Counted from the first letter of the stretch, positions 10,271 to 20,734 are shown. The stretch: 64,000 bases of DNA from an uncultured Desulfovibrionaceae bacterium (GCA_944325195.1 CALUZB010000015.1:1-64000); one strand, 5' to 3'. Made by a program: numbers and translations. Notes: generated by a model not told the origin, from the letters alone.

Positions 10271-11590
10271 TCAATTTGCTCCGGCTGGGCGCATAAGCAC
10301 CTGCTCCAGCAAAATGGAGCTGATAATCACAGTAATAATCGGGTTGCCCAGGATCATTGAGGCGAGGGTGGGGAGTGAGTTGAAAAAGCTTTCCGGGGCA
10401 TGAAAGACACCCAAGGCGAAGAACACAGAGAAGCCGGCAATAAAAATTTCGCGCTCGCCAAAACCATTATGGTTGGAATGCCAGATATTTGCGCCCAAAC
10501 CGATTAACGTTGAGGCTACACCCAGCAGCACAGCCCCGGCAACCGGTGGCGGCATGGCGGCCATCATACCGCCCATCTTACCGAAGAAGCTTAAAACAAT
10601 GAACCCGACTGCGGCAATGATGATGAAAACACGCGCCGCCACTCTGGTAAGCAGCAAGATGCCCATGTTTTCGCCGTAGGAAACAGTGCCGGGCGTGCCG
10701 AACAGGCCGGCAACCACGCCGTCAACCAGGCCGAACACGGTAAATGTACGGCGTTCATCTTTGGGAAGCAGTTTCTTGCCAAGCAGCCCGGCATAGCCTG
10801 AAACCATACCGTAATTCTTTACCGCCGCAAATATGTTTACCACGCACATGGCGGCAATCATTGAGAGCGACGGCATACTCCAGCCATATGGAAGAATTTC
10901 CGGCACGCTGAATGTGGGCATGGCGTTTACCAATGCCCAGTCAAAGTCACCGGCAATGATAAACGTCACATAACCGAACAATACTGATATGAGCACCGGA
11001 ATGGTGGCGAGAAGTCCCTTTCCTTTAATTGCCAGCCCACCGCAAAGCAGCGCCTGCAAAACACCGGCATACAGCCACCAGGAGTGTTTTTCGCCGAGAA
11101 TCATGCTCATGGCCAGTCCACTGGTGTAGAGCCCCACCATCATGGTCATGCAGCCTTGCACTATTGGCGTCCATACCCGCCCGATCAGACTGATTATCCC
11201 TGCGACTCCCAAACCGGCCACAAAGATGCCGGCAAAGATGTAGGCGTTCATGGCTTCATAGGCCAGTTCACGTCCACCCAGTCCGAATGCCACCATGATT
11301 GCAGTGGAGGGAATGATGTTGGGACCTGTAGCCATAGCAAACCGATGCCCGCAGGCCGCCTGCACCAAAGTGCTCACACCGATCATCAGCACTACTCTGC
11401 CCATATACCCGGAAAATTCCGTTCCGGTGAAGCCGAGCCCGACCCCAACAATTACATATCCCCATACTACCGGGTAGATCATGATCATCATCCATTGAAG
11501 GGAATAAATGAACACGTCACGGCGGGAACGCGGCTTTGCATTTAACCCATAGACAAGCATGAGGCTGGTTTCTTTCCGGTCGGGTTGCAT
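10271..11590 (-). CDS. Nucleobase:cation symporter-2 (uracil/xanthine permease) family protein
   Basis: A 439-residue polytopic inner-membrane protein with about 12-14 hydrophobic segments, of the NCS2/NAT family, which takes up uracil, xanthine or urate with protons. GPNIIPSTAIMVAFG near residue 85-105 and GTPGTVSYGENMGILLLTRVAAR in the second half correspond to the family's substrate-binding region around TM8-TM10. The start has AAGGAAG five bases upstream. The neighbours are not nucleotide genes, so the substrate cannot be read from context. Purine versus pyrimidine specificity is undetermined. Confidence 0.85.
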   Translation of the reverse strand: MQPDRKETSLMLVYGLNAKPRSRRDVFIYSLQWMMIMIYPVVWGYVIVGVGLGFTGTEFSGYMGRVVLMIGVSTLVQAACGHRFAMATGPNIIPSTAIMVAFGLGGRELAYEAMNAYIFAGIFVAGLGVAGIISLIGRVWTPIVQGCMTMMVGLYTSGLAMSMILGEKHSWWLYAGVLQALLCGGLAIKGKGLLATIPVLISVLFGYVTFIIAGDFDWALVNAMPTFSVPEILPYGWSMPSLSMIAAMCVVNIFAAVKNYGMVSGYAGLLGKKLLPKDERRTFTVFGLVDGVVAGLFGTPGTVSYGENMGILLLTRVAARVFIIIAAVGFIVLSFFGKMGGMMAAMPPPVAGAVLLGVASTLIGLGANIWHSNHNGFGEREIFIAGFSVFFALGVFHAPESFFNSLPTLASMILGNPIITVIISSILLEQVLMRPAGAN

Positions 11591-12189
11591 TCTGACTTCC
11601 TTTGTTAAATCCGTTTCCGATGAGCGGTGCGGGATTTGAACAGGGTTCGTAATGACTCGTCAAGAAGTTATAAAGACAGGAAAAGGCAGTTTGAAGCGAC
11701 CGCCACACTGAGACGGTATTTACCTCTTTAAAGTCATTTTTCGCTGTGCGTTGCCACCCTTTGGCGCGGACTGAGAGTGGACCGGGCAGTCAAAACCATG
11801 GGGGCACCGGTTCAGGCGCGGCGGTTTTAGTTCCGGCAGTTGCTCGCACGGCTACCCGAAGAGTATTCAGGTATTCCAACTTTGAAAATGTTTAAATACT
11901 CCGACAGAGTGATATGGTTCTGTTCGATGCTGATGTATGCTGTTTGAGGTTATACAACACTGATAACGACAGCGCAACCAAGCGGAGGTCGAATTCCTTT
12001 TTGCCGTCTATTCGGAGCAAGCGCTTCAAAATCAATCTGCTTTGAAGTTAAAATACTCTGTTCCAAGGCGAACCGGCGTGACCGAGCCGGTGCGGTATGG
12101 TGGTTTTGAGCAAGCCGTCTGCTTGGAGATGAGGTGGCGGCAACCCTTACAGCGTGCCGCAAGCCTCTTGAACCCCTGTAACAGGTATG
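11591..12189. other. Intergenic, no gene identified
   Basis: About 600 bases between the permease start and the amidase stop. On the minus strand, 11628-11648 resembles the 3' end of a tRNA (GTTCAAATCCCGC), but the T-stem does not pair and no cloverleaf can be built. Nothing else was recognised. Confidence 0.4.
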
Positions 12190-13965
12190 TTATTCCACTG
12201 AATTTTCGACACGCTTTTTGTAGGCGACTATCCCTTCCACAATACCGTCGGCAATTCGTTCCAGGTATTTGTCGTTTTTCAGATAATTGGCATCGTTTTT
12301 ATTTGTGCAGTAGCCCACTTCAATCAGAATGGCGGGCATTTTAGCCCCCATCAGCACATAAAAGGGTGCTGAGCGCGCGCCGTTGCTGCGCACTGTAAAT
12401 CCTCCGGATTTAACTTGTCGCTCAATGCTTTTAAGCGTGCTTTTGGCAAGCTCGTGTGATTCTTTCATTTTAGTGCCCAACCCCAGATCGGTAAGGATGA
12501 CCTGCAAATCGTCAATGCTGGCCACACTCACACCGTTTTCCCGGGCCGCAACCCGCTGAGCACTTTTGGTTCTGGCTTTATCCAGGTAATACGTTTCAAT
12601 GCCGGCCACTGATGTATCGGTATTGGCGTTTACGTGTATGGACACAAACAGGTCTGCTTTGCGTCGATTTGCTGTTTCCGTGCGTTTTTCCAAAGAGATG
12701 AATACATTCTTATCACGGGTATAACTTACCTGAAAGCCTCGTTTCTTTAATCTTGTTTCCACCAGTTTGGCGACTTTCAAAACCAGTCTTGATTCCTGTA
12801 TGCCGTTGGCCTGCGCTCCCGGGTCTTTTCCGCCATGCCCGGGGTCCAGCAAAATAGTATTGACTGTAAGCCCCAGCATTTCCGCCTTGCTGGCAGGTTG
12901 TGATGAGGCGGAAGTTGGCTTGACCCGATTGCGGGTTGGGGTTTCAATTCTGCCGGCTACACCCCGCCCACTGCTCGGACTTGTCTGTTTCTTTGCGCTG
13001 TCAACTTGCAGGTGCAGTTCCGGTTTGCCGCCGGGTGTTGTTACCGAACAGGCATAGTTATCTTTTAAGGTCAGTTCAACCCGGCAGGAGGAAACGGTTT
13101 TCCCGCCTTCCGCGTTGACTTTGGCCTTAATCACATTGACATGACGTACCGGGCCTTTGCTGATGGAGCGCAACCCGCTGATTCCTTTGTTCGGCACAAC
13201 CCCTTCAACTTCAATAAGCAGAACCGCCTGCCCGCTGGCGGTTTTGGATTTGGGCAGATAGCGCCAGGAGTAGCCTGCGCCCTCAGACAGTTCAATCAGT
13301 CCGTCCGCCGTTTTATCACTGGCATTGACAGTAATGCTGATTAGGGTAGGTTGGGAAAACACCTCGGCAGACTGGGGAGATGCACTGGAATGTACTGCTT
13401 TTTCTGCTTTTAGTTGCGGAGGAGATGAAGAGCCGGCCTGCTTTATTTTTGCTTCAAGCTTTTTTGCCTTTTGTTTCAGTTCTTCATTGCTGACTATTTT
13501 AAGTAATTGCTGAATTGTTTGTGAAGCAGAGTCGGAGTTTTTCAGTTTATTGAATTCTATGTCCGCTTTTTTGTACAAGGCTTCCTGGCCTTGGGTTGTT
13601 TTGGGGTAATCCTTTCCGACCTCTCCGTAACGCGTTGCGGTCAGCTTGAAATCGCTGGCCCGGTAAGTGCGTATTGCAATTTCTTCAATACAGCGCGCGG
13701 CAAGGTACGCAGCTTTGGGAGCATTACTGCCGGCCGGATTGGCTTTCACATATAAATCGAATTCAGCCTGGAGTTTTTCCCAAGGTTCTCGCAGAGAGGA
13801 CTTTTTAGGATCGGCCGCAAGAGTTTCAAATTTACGCTCAAGACTAGCATAAGATGTTGCAGCCTTGGCGTGCTCCGGCATTGAAAGAAGTGCGCACAAC
13901 AAGGAAACAGCGAGAATGGCTGTAAAGGTGCTGCTGTAAAAATGGTTGTGTTGTTTATATTTCAT
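12190..13965 (-). CDS. Periplasmic N-acetylmuramoyl-L-alanine amidase (AmiC-like, Amidase_3 with AMIN-like domain)
   Basis: It cleaves the amide bond between muramic acid and the stem peptide, usually for daughter-cell separation. The 591-residue protein has a signal peptide (hydrophobic core about 11-30, AKA/A cleavage), an N-terminal helical repeat region (about 35-190), a central AMIN-like beta domain (about 215-320), a Ser/Pro linker, and a C-terminal Amidase_3 domain. The zinc ligands H377 (DPGHGG), E391 and H444 (SIHVNA), and the catalytic E549 (LIEVGY), are all present. The ATG at 13965 follows GGGGAG and starts the signal peptide; the frame is open to 14124 upstream. EnvC/NlpD-type activation is expected from the family but no partner is nearby. 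Confidence 0.9.
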   Translation of the reverse strand: MKYKQHNHFYSSTFTAILAVSLLCALLSMPEHAKAATSYASLERKFETLAADPKKSSLREPWEKLQAEFDLYVKANPAGSNAPKAAYLAARCIEEIAIRTYRASDFKLTATRYGEVGKDYPKTTQGQEALYKKADIEFNKLKNSDSASQTIQQLLKIVSNEELKQKAKKLEAKIKQAGSSSPPQLKAEKAVHSSASPQSAEVFSQPTLISITVNASDKTADGLIELSEGAGYSWRYLPKSKTASGQAVLLIEVEGVVPNKGISGLRSISKGPVRHVNVIKAKVNAEGGKTVSSCRVELTLKDNYACSVTTPGGKPELHLQVDSAKKQTSPSSGRGVAGRIETPTRNRVKPTSASSQPASKAEMLGLTVNTILLDPGHGGKDPGAQANGIQESRLVLKVAKLVETRLKKRGFQVSYTRDKNVFISLEKRTETANRRKADLFVSIHVNANTDTSVAGIETYYLDKARTKSAQRVAARENGVSVASIDDLQVILTDLGLGTKMKESHELAKSTLKSIERQVKSGGFTVRSNGARSAPFYVLMGAKMPAILIEVGYCTNKNDANYLKNDKYLERIADGIVEGIVAYKKRVENSVE

Positions 13966-14372
13966 GACTCCCCTGTGGAGCCGGCGGGTTAAGTGGTTCA
14001 CCCGGCTTGCTTCCATTTTTCCCCTATACCAAAAAATGCGTTTCGGAACAACCTGCTTCAGCGGAGTTTCCGGAACGCATTTTAACAACAAGCGCCAGCA
14101 GAAGGGCACGGAGTTTCCCTTCAATGGTGAACAGTTGGTGAACAGCAGTTAACAGCGGGTGGGGCTGTTTTATCATGCCACGAATACAGAAATTGTTGTA
14201 TCCGGGGCATTCCGTCACTGAATTCAGTTATGACGGCAAATGCTCATATGTTTCAAACCGATGCCTAAACAACTCGCGGGATATCTCAAGAGCGCCTCGC
14301 TGTTTAGCGTCCAAAGTACAAAGTACTATAACGTCATCCACACACTGCCTTCGTGGGCAAAGCATGGTTTGC

Positions 14373-14417
14373 CTGACCTTCAGGTCCCGGAGCTGAGCGC
14401 CGGGACCTGAAGGTCAG
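14373..14417. repeat. 18-bp perfect inverted repeat with nested palindromes
   Basis: CTGACCTTCAGGTCCCGG (14373-14390) and its exact complement (14400-14417) are separated by AGCTGAGCG. Each arm contains its own palindrome (GACCT-TC-AGGTC). No T tract follows on either strand. It lies 81 bases beyond the bamA stop, between bamA and the upstream amidase gene. It may be a mRNA 3'-end stabiliser or REP-like element. Confidence 0.75.
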
Positions 14418-14497
14418 ATGCAGGCCGAACGCCGGTTGGGCAGTGCGGACGTCGGCTCCTGCCCCTGCAGAGCATGTTGACCTTAAGGGGCAATGCA

Positions 14498-17206
14498 CTA
14501 GAAGGTCTGCCCCATTGAGAAGTCAAAGCGTCCGCTTGATTTTTCATACACGTCTTCCAATGGGTAGCCATATGAGAAGCGCAAATCACCCATAGGTGAA
14601 TTCCAGCGCAATTCAAGGCCGACTGATTTGGCGATCAACTCATTTTTAAAGTAGTTATCGTGCTGTTCAGAGTCCACGTTAAAGCCTGCATCAAAGAACG
14701 GAACCAGCGCCAACCCCAGATCCGGATAGAAGGTCCAGATATACTCCAGATTGATAAAGGCCATACGGTCGCCGCCGATATGGTCGTCGTTCGGCGAGCT
14801 GGGGTCGCGCGGAGACAGTTCTTCATAGTCGTAACCGCGAATGGAGTTCATACCGCCTATCCAGAAGCGTTCAAATACGGGAACCGGATCGTCGGAGTTC
14901 TTGAAAGCCGCTCCGGCTTTAATCCGTCCATGCAGAACGTGGTTATTTGTAAGCTCGTGAAAAGCGTGCAGATCAATTACCGGTTTAACGAAGTTATCGC
15001 TGCCGCCAAGGAAAGTGCCGCCATATTCAGCGCTGATGTCGATTACCGTACCTTTGGTAGGTTTGCGCGGGTCGTCAACGGTATCGCGCCGCAGGCCGGC
15101 CCGTACTACGCTTGCCAGGTGATCGCCTTCACTGCGGCGAATCAGCCATGAGGCGTCCGGCTCAACATCATAGAGCGAGTATTCTTCCAGGCGGTAACCG
15201 CCGTAAATCCGCGTGTATTCTCCAATGGGGTAGGACAGGTTAATGGCTCCACCGGTGGTTTTCTTATCGAAATCATCATAGTAATCGCGGGTTATGTAGC
15301 CGTCCAGGCCCAAAGAAAGTTCCGTGTCATAAAGCCGCGGGTTCACAAAGGAAAGGTTGTAGCGGGTATAGCGGTCGGAGAAGTTGCCGGTAAAGCCAAG
15401 CGAATAGCCCTTACCGAACATGTTGCGCTCCATGATTGTACCGCCGAAGCCGATTTTCGAGTAAGTGGAATAGCCCACGCCCGCTGAAATAATCCCGGTA
15501 TTTTTTTCCTTTACCCGGACTTTCAGGTCAATTTCATCTTCCACGTTGGTTGGGATGATATCCACATCAGCCACTTCAAAGTAGTTCAGACGGCGCAGGC
15601 GTTCCACAGAGCGGCGGAGCTTTTTCGCTTCATACAAATCGCCGTCCACAAGGCGCATTTCGCGCAAAATCACGTTATCCCGGGTACGGGTATTGCCCTC
15701 AATATCGATTGTTCCAATGAACATGCGCTGCTTTTTGTCGATTTGGTACACCACATCTACGATTGCTTCTTCCTCGCCCGGGCGTTCGCGCGGTTGGCCG
15801 AAGGCTTCTGCGTAGGCGTAACCGTAATCACCGTAATAATCCATGAGTTTTTTGGCGTCATCCTGCATGACGGTCAGGTTGAAATAACCGCCGTCGCGGG
15901 CCAGATCGTCAAGCTGGGTTACTTGAGACAGGCTGTCTTGCGGCTCGATAAGGTCTCCTTCAAAAGTTACTTCACCCAGATGATAGCGCGGTCCTTCCCG
16001 AACAAAGAAGGTTATGATGATCCCGTCTTCTTCATACACTACTTCCGGCGCGCCTACTGCTGCCCGCAGAAAGCCGTTATCGAGATAGTATGCGGAAATG
16101 GCCGCTGTATCGCGGTCAAGATATTCTTCTCTCAACACGCCGGTACCGGTGAACCAGGACAGCAACCCACGTTCTTTCAATGCCAACTCATCTTTTATGG
16201 CAGATTCGGAAAGCTGTTCAACCCCTTCGATTTTTACTTCTTTAATATATAGCTGGTTCCCCTCATCAATGGAGATCACCAGGCTGGCGGAAGGGCCGTC
16301 GCCCTGAATGCGGTGTGAGATTTTAGCCAGATAAAACCCTTCTTCCCGGTATAGTTCAGTGATTTTCTGCAGATCCTGCACAAGCACTTTATCGTTAAGG
16401 ATTGAACCGGACCGGGTGCTCATGGCTGAAAGGATGTCGTCGCTTTCGACTTCGCTGTTGCCTTCAACAATTATATTGTCAATGCGGGGTTTCTCCTCAA
16501 TGTTGTAAACCAGGACCAGTCCTTCCGGACGTTGTTCCAGGTTGGCCTGCACGTCGCTGAAATAGCCCAGCTCCCAGATACGCCGCACTTCCTGGTCAAT
16601 GCCGGCTGGGTCAACCGGATCTCCTTTGCGCACAGTAAGTCGGGTGATGACAATGTCCGGATCCAGCACGTTCAGGCCGCGCACCTCAACGTCATGCAAG
16701 GGCTGGCGGTTGGAAACGCTGTTGTAAATTTTGCCCGCAAGCTCATCCACAGCCGAGGCTATGCCAGTGGAGCCTTGTTGGTCAATGTAAACGGGTTGAG
16801 GTTCGGCATTGCCGGAAACCCGCAGAAGGCGGGCGTCTATGGAAATATCGTTGCCGAGCTGATTCAGCGTGCCGTAAACGATGTGCGATGCGCCTACTGC
16901 TTGACCGAACCGGCGCATTGCCGCTATGTCACCGACATTGATGTTGTGCTGGGCAATGATGCTTCGGATCTGATCGGGGTTTGGCACGGGGATGCCCCTT
17001 GCCCCAAGGCGGGTTGACAACATACCGGGAAGTTGTTCGCCTGCGGTTTTTGCTTCTTCTCCGCCGTTAACCTGAAAAGGCAATACTATCAAGGCCACTC
17101 TGTTCCCGTTTCTTTGCTGTTGTTGAGCATTGGCAATAGATGAGAAAACCACAATACAAACAGCAATAATAGCCAGTAAGAAACTGAACCTAAACATTTT
17201 GCCCAT
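14498..17206 (-). CDS. bamA: Outer membrane protein assembly factor BamA with extra N-terminal domain
   Basis: BamA inserts beta-barrel proteins into the outer membrane. The 902-residue protein has a signal peptide (ending ANA about residue 27), an extra domain at about 35-165 that looks like the TolB/CsgG-type nucleation fold (LIVLPFQVNGG, ASHIVYGTLNQL), five POTRA repeats (about 170-520), and a C-terminal 16-stranded barrel. Family barrel motifs such as FWIGGMNSIRGYDYEEL are visible and the protein ends in Phe. Most BamA proteins are about 800 residues, so the first domain is additional. The start overlaps the lolD end by 17 bases; lolE, lolD and bamA probably form one operon after lysS. 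Confidence 0.93.
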   Translation of the reverse strand: MGKMFRFSFLLAIIAVCIVVFSSIANAQQQQRNGNRVALIVLPFQVNGGEEAKTAGEQLPGMLSTRLGARGIPVPNPDQIRSIIAQHNINVGDIAAMRRFGQAVGASHIVYGTLNQLGNDISIDARLLRVSGNAEPQPVYIDQQGSTGIASAVDELAGKIYNSVSNRQPLHDVEVRGLNVLDPDIVITRLTVRKGDPVDPAGIDQEVRRIWELGYFSDVQANLEQRPEGLVLVYNIEEKPRIDNIIVEGNSEVESDDILSAMSTRSGSILNDKVLVQDLQKITELYREEGFYLAKISHRIQGDGPSASLVISIDEGNQLYIKEVKIEGVEQLSESAIKDELALKERGLLSWFTGTGVLREEYLDRDTAAISAYYLDNGFLRAAVGAPEVVYEEDGIIITFFVREGPRYHLGEVTFEGDLIEPQDSLSQVTQLDDLARDGGYFNLTVMQDDAKKLMDYYGDYGYAYAEAFGQPRERPGEEEAIVDVVYQIDKKQRMFIGTIDIEGNTRTRDNVILREMRLVDGDLYEAKKLRRSVERLRRLNYFEVADVDIIPTNVEDEIDLKVRVKEKNTGIISAGVGYSTYSKIGFGGTIMERNMFGKGYSLGFTGNFSDRYTRYNLSFVNPRLYDTELSLGLDGYITRDYYDDFDKKTTGGAINLSYPIGEYTRIYGGYRLEEYSLYDVEPDASWLIRRSEGDHLASVVRAGLRRDTVDDPRKPTKGTVIDISAEYGGTFLGGSDNFVKPVIDLHAFHELTNNHVLHGRIKAGAAFKNSDDPVPVFERFWIGGMNSIRGYDYEELSPRDPSSPNDDHIGGDRMAFINLEYIWTFYPDLGLALVPFFDAGFNVDSEQHDNYFKNELIAKSVGLELRWNSPMGDLRFSYGYPLEDVYEKSSGRFDFSMGQTF

Positions 17207-17912
17207 ACAGAACTCCCGATCTCAATTCGCGGCTGGTTTGCATTAAAGCGGCAAGCTCAAGATTATGGGTTACCATAATTATAGTCATGCCGATATCCTG
17301 ATTAAGTTTAAGCAATGTTTCCGTTACGCTTGCCCCGGTTTTTTCATCAAGGTTGCCGGTAGGTTCATCAGCAAGCAATACGCTGGGGCCAAGCAAAATT
17401 GCCCTGGCAATGGCGGCGCGTTGTCTCTCTCCACCTGACAGAGTCGTAACCCGGTGTTTCAATCTGTGGGCAAGTCCGACTGTTTCAAGCGCATTTGTCG
17501 CCATTTCCCGGCATTCCCGGCGGGGTATGCCCGCAATAATCCCCGGCATCTCCACATTCTCCAAGGTGGAAAATTCCGGCAGCAGGTGGTGGAATTGAAA
17601 TACAAAACCAATGGTTCTGTTTCTGAGGGCAGCCTTCTCTGCCGCGGAAAGCAGGGCCAGGTTTTGCTCTTTTAAAAAAATTTCTCCCCGGCAGGGGCTG
17701 TCCAACATGCCCAGGAGGTGCAGCAGGGTGGTCTTGCCTGAACCGGATGAGCCCAAAATAGCCAGAGTCTCACCTGATTTCACCTTCATACTGATATCAG
17801 TCAGAACCTGCACCCGGCCTGCCGGCGCATCAAAATATTTTGATACAGCACATATCCGGTATACATAACTGCTTTGACCGGATACTGCAACAGAAGAATT
17901 ATTGTCTGTCAT
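17190..17912 (-). CDS. lolD: Lipoprotein-releasing ABC transporter ATP-binding protein LolD
   Basis: LolD is the ATPase that drives release of outer-membrane lipoproteins from the inner membrane together with LolC/E. The 240-residue protein has Walker A (GSSGSGKTTL), the Q-loop (FQFHHLLPEFS), the signature LSGGERQR, Walker B (VLLADEPTGNLD) and the H-loop (VTHNLEL). Its start overlaps lolE by 4 bases (ATGA) and its end overlaps bamA by 17, so translation is tightly coupled. Close relatives include MacB and FtsE, but pairing with LolE and BamA points to LolD. Confidence 0.93.
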   Translation of the reverse strand: MTDNNSSVAVSGQSSYVYRICAVSKYFDAPAGRVQVLTDISMKVKSGETLAILGSSGSGKTTLLHLLGMLDSPCRGEIFLKEQNLALLSAAEKAALRNRTIGFVFQFHHLLPEFSTLENVEMPGIIAGIPRRECREMATNALETVGLAHRLKHRVTTLSGGERQRAAIARAILLGPSVLLADEPTGNLDEKTGASVTETLLKLNQDIGMTIIMVTHNLELAALMQTSRELRSGVLYGQNV

Positions 17913-19159
17913 TCGTAGCGCAAAGCCTCGGCCAGTTCAAGCCCGGACGCTTTCCAGGCAGGATAAATGGTTGCCAGGAAACAAATCAGCATTGCCCCTG
18001 CTGCTATAATCACCAGATCGGGCACATACAGCAACATCGGTACTGTATCCATGGGATAAACCTGCTCAGGCAAGTCAATGAATTGATAGCGCTTCAGCAA
18101 GAAGCTGAGCGTAAGTCCGATTGCAAAGCCAAGCGTAGTGCCCACTGCGCCGATAATCATGCCTTGAGCCATGAATATCTGCCGGATATGACGACGGGTG
18201 GCGCCCATGGACATCAGAATGGCGATATCCCGGGTTTTTTCCATGACCAGCATGATCAGGGTGGTGACAATGGAGAATGAGGCAACCAACACAATCAGAG
18301 CCAGCACTACAAACATGGCGATTTTTTCAAGCTTGAGCGCGGCAAACAGGTTGACGTTCATTTCCATCCAGTTGCGCGCGTATAATGATTGAGTCGTCTG
18401 GGGGTCGAAGCGGTGCAGATGATCAATGACCGCTTCCATTGTTGTGTCTGCCGTGTAAACGTCGTCAACCATCAGCTCCAGGCCGCTGACCATATTATCC
18501 GGCAGGCCCAGCAAATCGCGGGCCGCATCCAGGCCGATAAACCCGAGTGAAGAATCGAATTCAAACATGCCCGTACGGAAGGTGCCGGTTACTTTAAACG
18601 GGCGGATTGCGGGTTGGAAGCCGGAGGCGGTTTTCTCGCCGGAAGAGGAAAGCATGTTGACCCGTGAACCCGGGCGCAGGCTGAACTTTTTGGCCAGTTC
18701 TTCTCCCACAATAATGCCGGGCACTGAACCGCTTTGAGTATTGAGCCCCTGAAACGCCTCATCGTCCACATCTGCCAGCACACCCAGCACGTTTTTGGCG
18801 CTGGCCGGGTCAATGCCGCGCAAAACAAGCCCTTTGGCCCCGGCCGGAGTGGAGATCATTACTTCAGAGTAAATGAAGGGGGTGGCTGCTGCCACCCCCG
18901 GCACAGATTCAGATTGCTTTACTAAAATTTCAGGATTGAACACCGCGCCGTGCAAAGAGGTAATGATGCCGTGAGCGTTCACCCCAAGAATTTTATCACG
19001 CAGTTCCTGGGTGAAACCGTTCATTATTCCAATAGCAACAATCAACGCCCCCACACCCAAGGCGACCCCCAGCATGGAGATGATTGAAATCAGCGAAATA
19101 AAGGTCTGTTTGCGCGCTGAAAGCAAGTAGCGCGCTGCAACAAATAGTACAAACCGCAT
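17909..19159 (-). CDS. lolE: Lipoprotein-releasing ABC transporter permease LolC/LolE
   Basis: This is the inner-membrane permease of the Lol exporter. The 416 residues show one N-terminal transmembrane helix (about 20-45), a large periplasmic domain (about 46-265) and three C-terminal helices of the FtsX fold (about 275-400), with the cytoplasmic loop [13 protein letters not shown]. Only one permease gene is present, so the transporter is probably a homodimer (LolF-like) rather than a LolC-LolE heterodimer. The ATG directly abuts the lysS stop codon. The symbol follows common usage; LolC would be equally valid. Confidence 0.9.
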   Translation of the reverse strand: MRFVLFVAARYLLSARKQTFISLISIISMLGVALGVGALIVAIGIMNGFTQELRDKILGVNAHGIITSLHGAVFNPEILVKQSESVPGVAAATPFIYSEVMISTPAGAKGLVLRGIDPASAKNVLGVLADVDDEAFQGLNTQSGSVPGIIVGEELAKKFSLRPGSRVNMLSSSGEKTASGFQPAIRPFKVTGTFRTGMFEFDSSLGFIGLDAARDLLGLPDNMVSGLELMVDDVYTADTTMEAVIDHLHRFDPQTTQSLYARNWMEMNVNLFAALKLEKIAMFVVLALIVLVASFSIVTTLIMLVMEKTRDIAILMSMGATRRHIRQIFMAQGMIIGAVGTTLGFAIGLTLSFLLKRYQFIDLPEQVYPMDTVPMLLYVPDLVIIAAGAMLICFLATIYPAWKASGLELAEALRYE

Positions 19160-20734
19160 TTATTGTTCTGCTTTCAGCAGTGGGAACATGATTACTTCTC
19201 TGATTGAGGCTGAATCAGTCATCAGCATCACCAGGCGGTCGATGCCTATTCCCTCGCCGGCGGCTGGGGGCATACCGTATTCCAGGGCTCTTAAGAAGTC
19301 TTCATCCATGTTATGTGTTTCTTCTTCACCCGCGGCCTTTTCTCTCATCTGGGCCTCCAGGCGGCCGCGCTGATCCATAGGGTCATTCAACTCTGAGAAA
19401 GCATTGGCAAGTTCACGTCCGGTGATAAACAGCTCAAACCGGTCGGTAATCTCCGGATTCTCGTCATTGCGCCTGGCCAGCGGCGAAATATCCGTGGGAT
19501 AATGATAAATGAAGTGAGGTTGAATCAGCTTGCTTTCCACATCAAGGTCGAACAGTTTTGCCTGCAACTTGCCCAGGGGGTCGCCCGGCAGGCTTTTTTC
19601 ACCGCGGGCCTCAAGATGGGCGTTCAGTTTGTCATAATCCATGAAAAAGGCCGGGGAGTGGCCACCGATTTTCTCAAGCGCTTCATGGAAGGAAAGCTTG
19701 TTCCAGGGTGGGGTCAGATCAATGCTTTCACCCTGATAGGTAACGACTGTATTGCCGCAGACTTTTTTGGCAATGCGGGCGAACAGGCGCTCGGTCAGGT
19801 CCATCAGATCCTTATAGGTGGCGTAGCACCAATAGAATTCGCACATGGTGAATTCCGGGTTGTGCTGGGTGCTTACTCCCTCGTTGCGGAAGTTGCGGTT
19901 CAGCTCGAAAACCTTGTCAAACCCGCCCACCAGAATGCGCTTCAGATAAAGCTCGGGGGCAATACGCATATACAGCTCCATATCCAGAGCCGCGTGATGA
20001 GTAATGAACGGCTTTGCTGCAGCACCGCCGGCAATGGGGTGAAGCATGGGCGTTTCCACCTCAAGGAACCCCTCTTCCTCCATGAAATGGCGGAATTCGC
20101 GCACAATCAGCGAGCGCTTACGGAAGATCTCACGGGTACGCTCAGAAACGATCATATCCACATAGCGTTGGCGATAGCGGATTTCCACGTCTTTAAGGCC
20201 ATGATATTTTTCCGGCAGAGGACGAATGGCCCGGGTGAGCAAGGTGATTTTCAGACAATTCAGGGTGAGTTCGCCGGTGTTGGTTTTAAACAATTTGCCG
20301 CTTACCCCGACAATATCCCCGATATTGAATTTTTTAAACAAGGTGTAGGCTTCTTCTCCCAAGTCATCCCGTGAAGCATAGCACTGTAGTTGGCCGGTCT
20401 GGTCCTGCAGGTGAAAGAAGGTCACTTTGCCGAATGAGCGCATGGACATAATCCGCCCGGCCGACGTCAGTATTTCCACGTTCTCCAACTCAGACGGTTC
20501 AAGGTTGTCGTTATCGGCGATTTGCGCGAGGCTTACCGGTTTTTCAAAACCGTTGGGGTAAAGCGGTACACCTGCGTCCAACAGTTCGCACGATTTGACC
20601 ACACGCGCTTTGATGACCTCGTTTAAGTCGTCTGATTGGGCCATCTGTTCAAGCATGGGCATGAAATATGGAGTATGTTCGGATTTGCCGGCCAGTTTGA
20701 CAATCGGCTTTTTATTCTTAGTTTCGTTGCTCAA
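19160..20734 (-). CDS. lysS: Lysine--tRNA ligase, class II
   Basis: It charges tRNA-Lys. The 524-residue enzyme has an N-terminal OB-fold anticodon-binding domain (about 85-180) and a class II catalytic core: motif 2 (FRNEGVSTQHNPEFT) and motif 3 (GEGIGIDRLVMLM near the C-terminus). The start is a TTG at 20734 (MSNETKNKKP), chosen because GGAG lies about seven bases upstream. It is the first gene of a lysS-lolE-lolD-bamA run with no gaps, so bamA output may be tied to lysS transcription. Confidence 0.95.
   Translation of the reverse strand: MSNETKNKKPIVKLAGKSEHTPYFMPMLEQMAQSDDLNEVIKARVVKSCELLDAGVPLYPNGFEKPVSLAQIADNDNLEPSELENVEILTSAGRIMSMRSFGKVTFFHLQDQTGQLQCYASRDDLGEEAYTLFKKFNIGDIVGVSGKLFKTNTGELTLNCLKITLLTRAIRPLPEKYHGLKDVEIRYRQRYVDMIVSERTREIFRKRSLIVREFRHFMEEEGFLEVETPMLHPIAGGAAAKPFITHHAALDMELYMRIAPELYLKRILVGGFDKVFELNRNFRNEGVSTQHNPEFTMCEFYWCYATYKDLMDLTERLFARIAKKVCGNTVVTYQGESIDLTPPWNKLSFHEALEKIGGHSPAFFMDYDKLNAHLEARGEKSLPGDPLGKLQAKLFDLDVESKLIQPHFIYHYPTDISPLARRNDENPEITDRFELFITGRELANAFSELNDPMDQRGRLEAQMREKAAGEEETHNMDEDFLRALEYGMPPAAGEGIGIDRLVMLMTDSASIREVIMFPLLKAEQ

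Noticed and set aside
11628-11660. tRNA-like 3' end on the minus strand (GTTCAAATCCCGC)
   Set aside because: The T-stem does not pair (CCCTG against CCCGC) and no acceptor, D or anticodon arm can be built around it. At most it is a decayed fragment.
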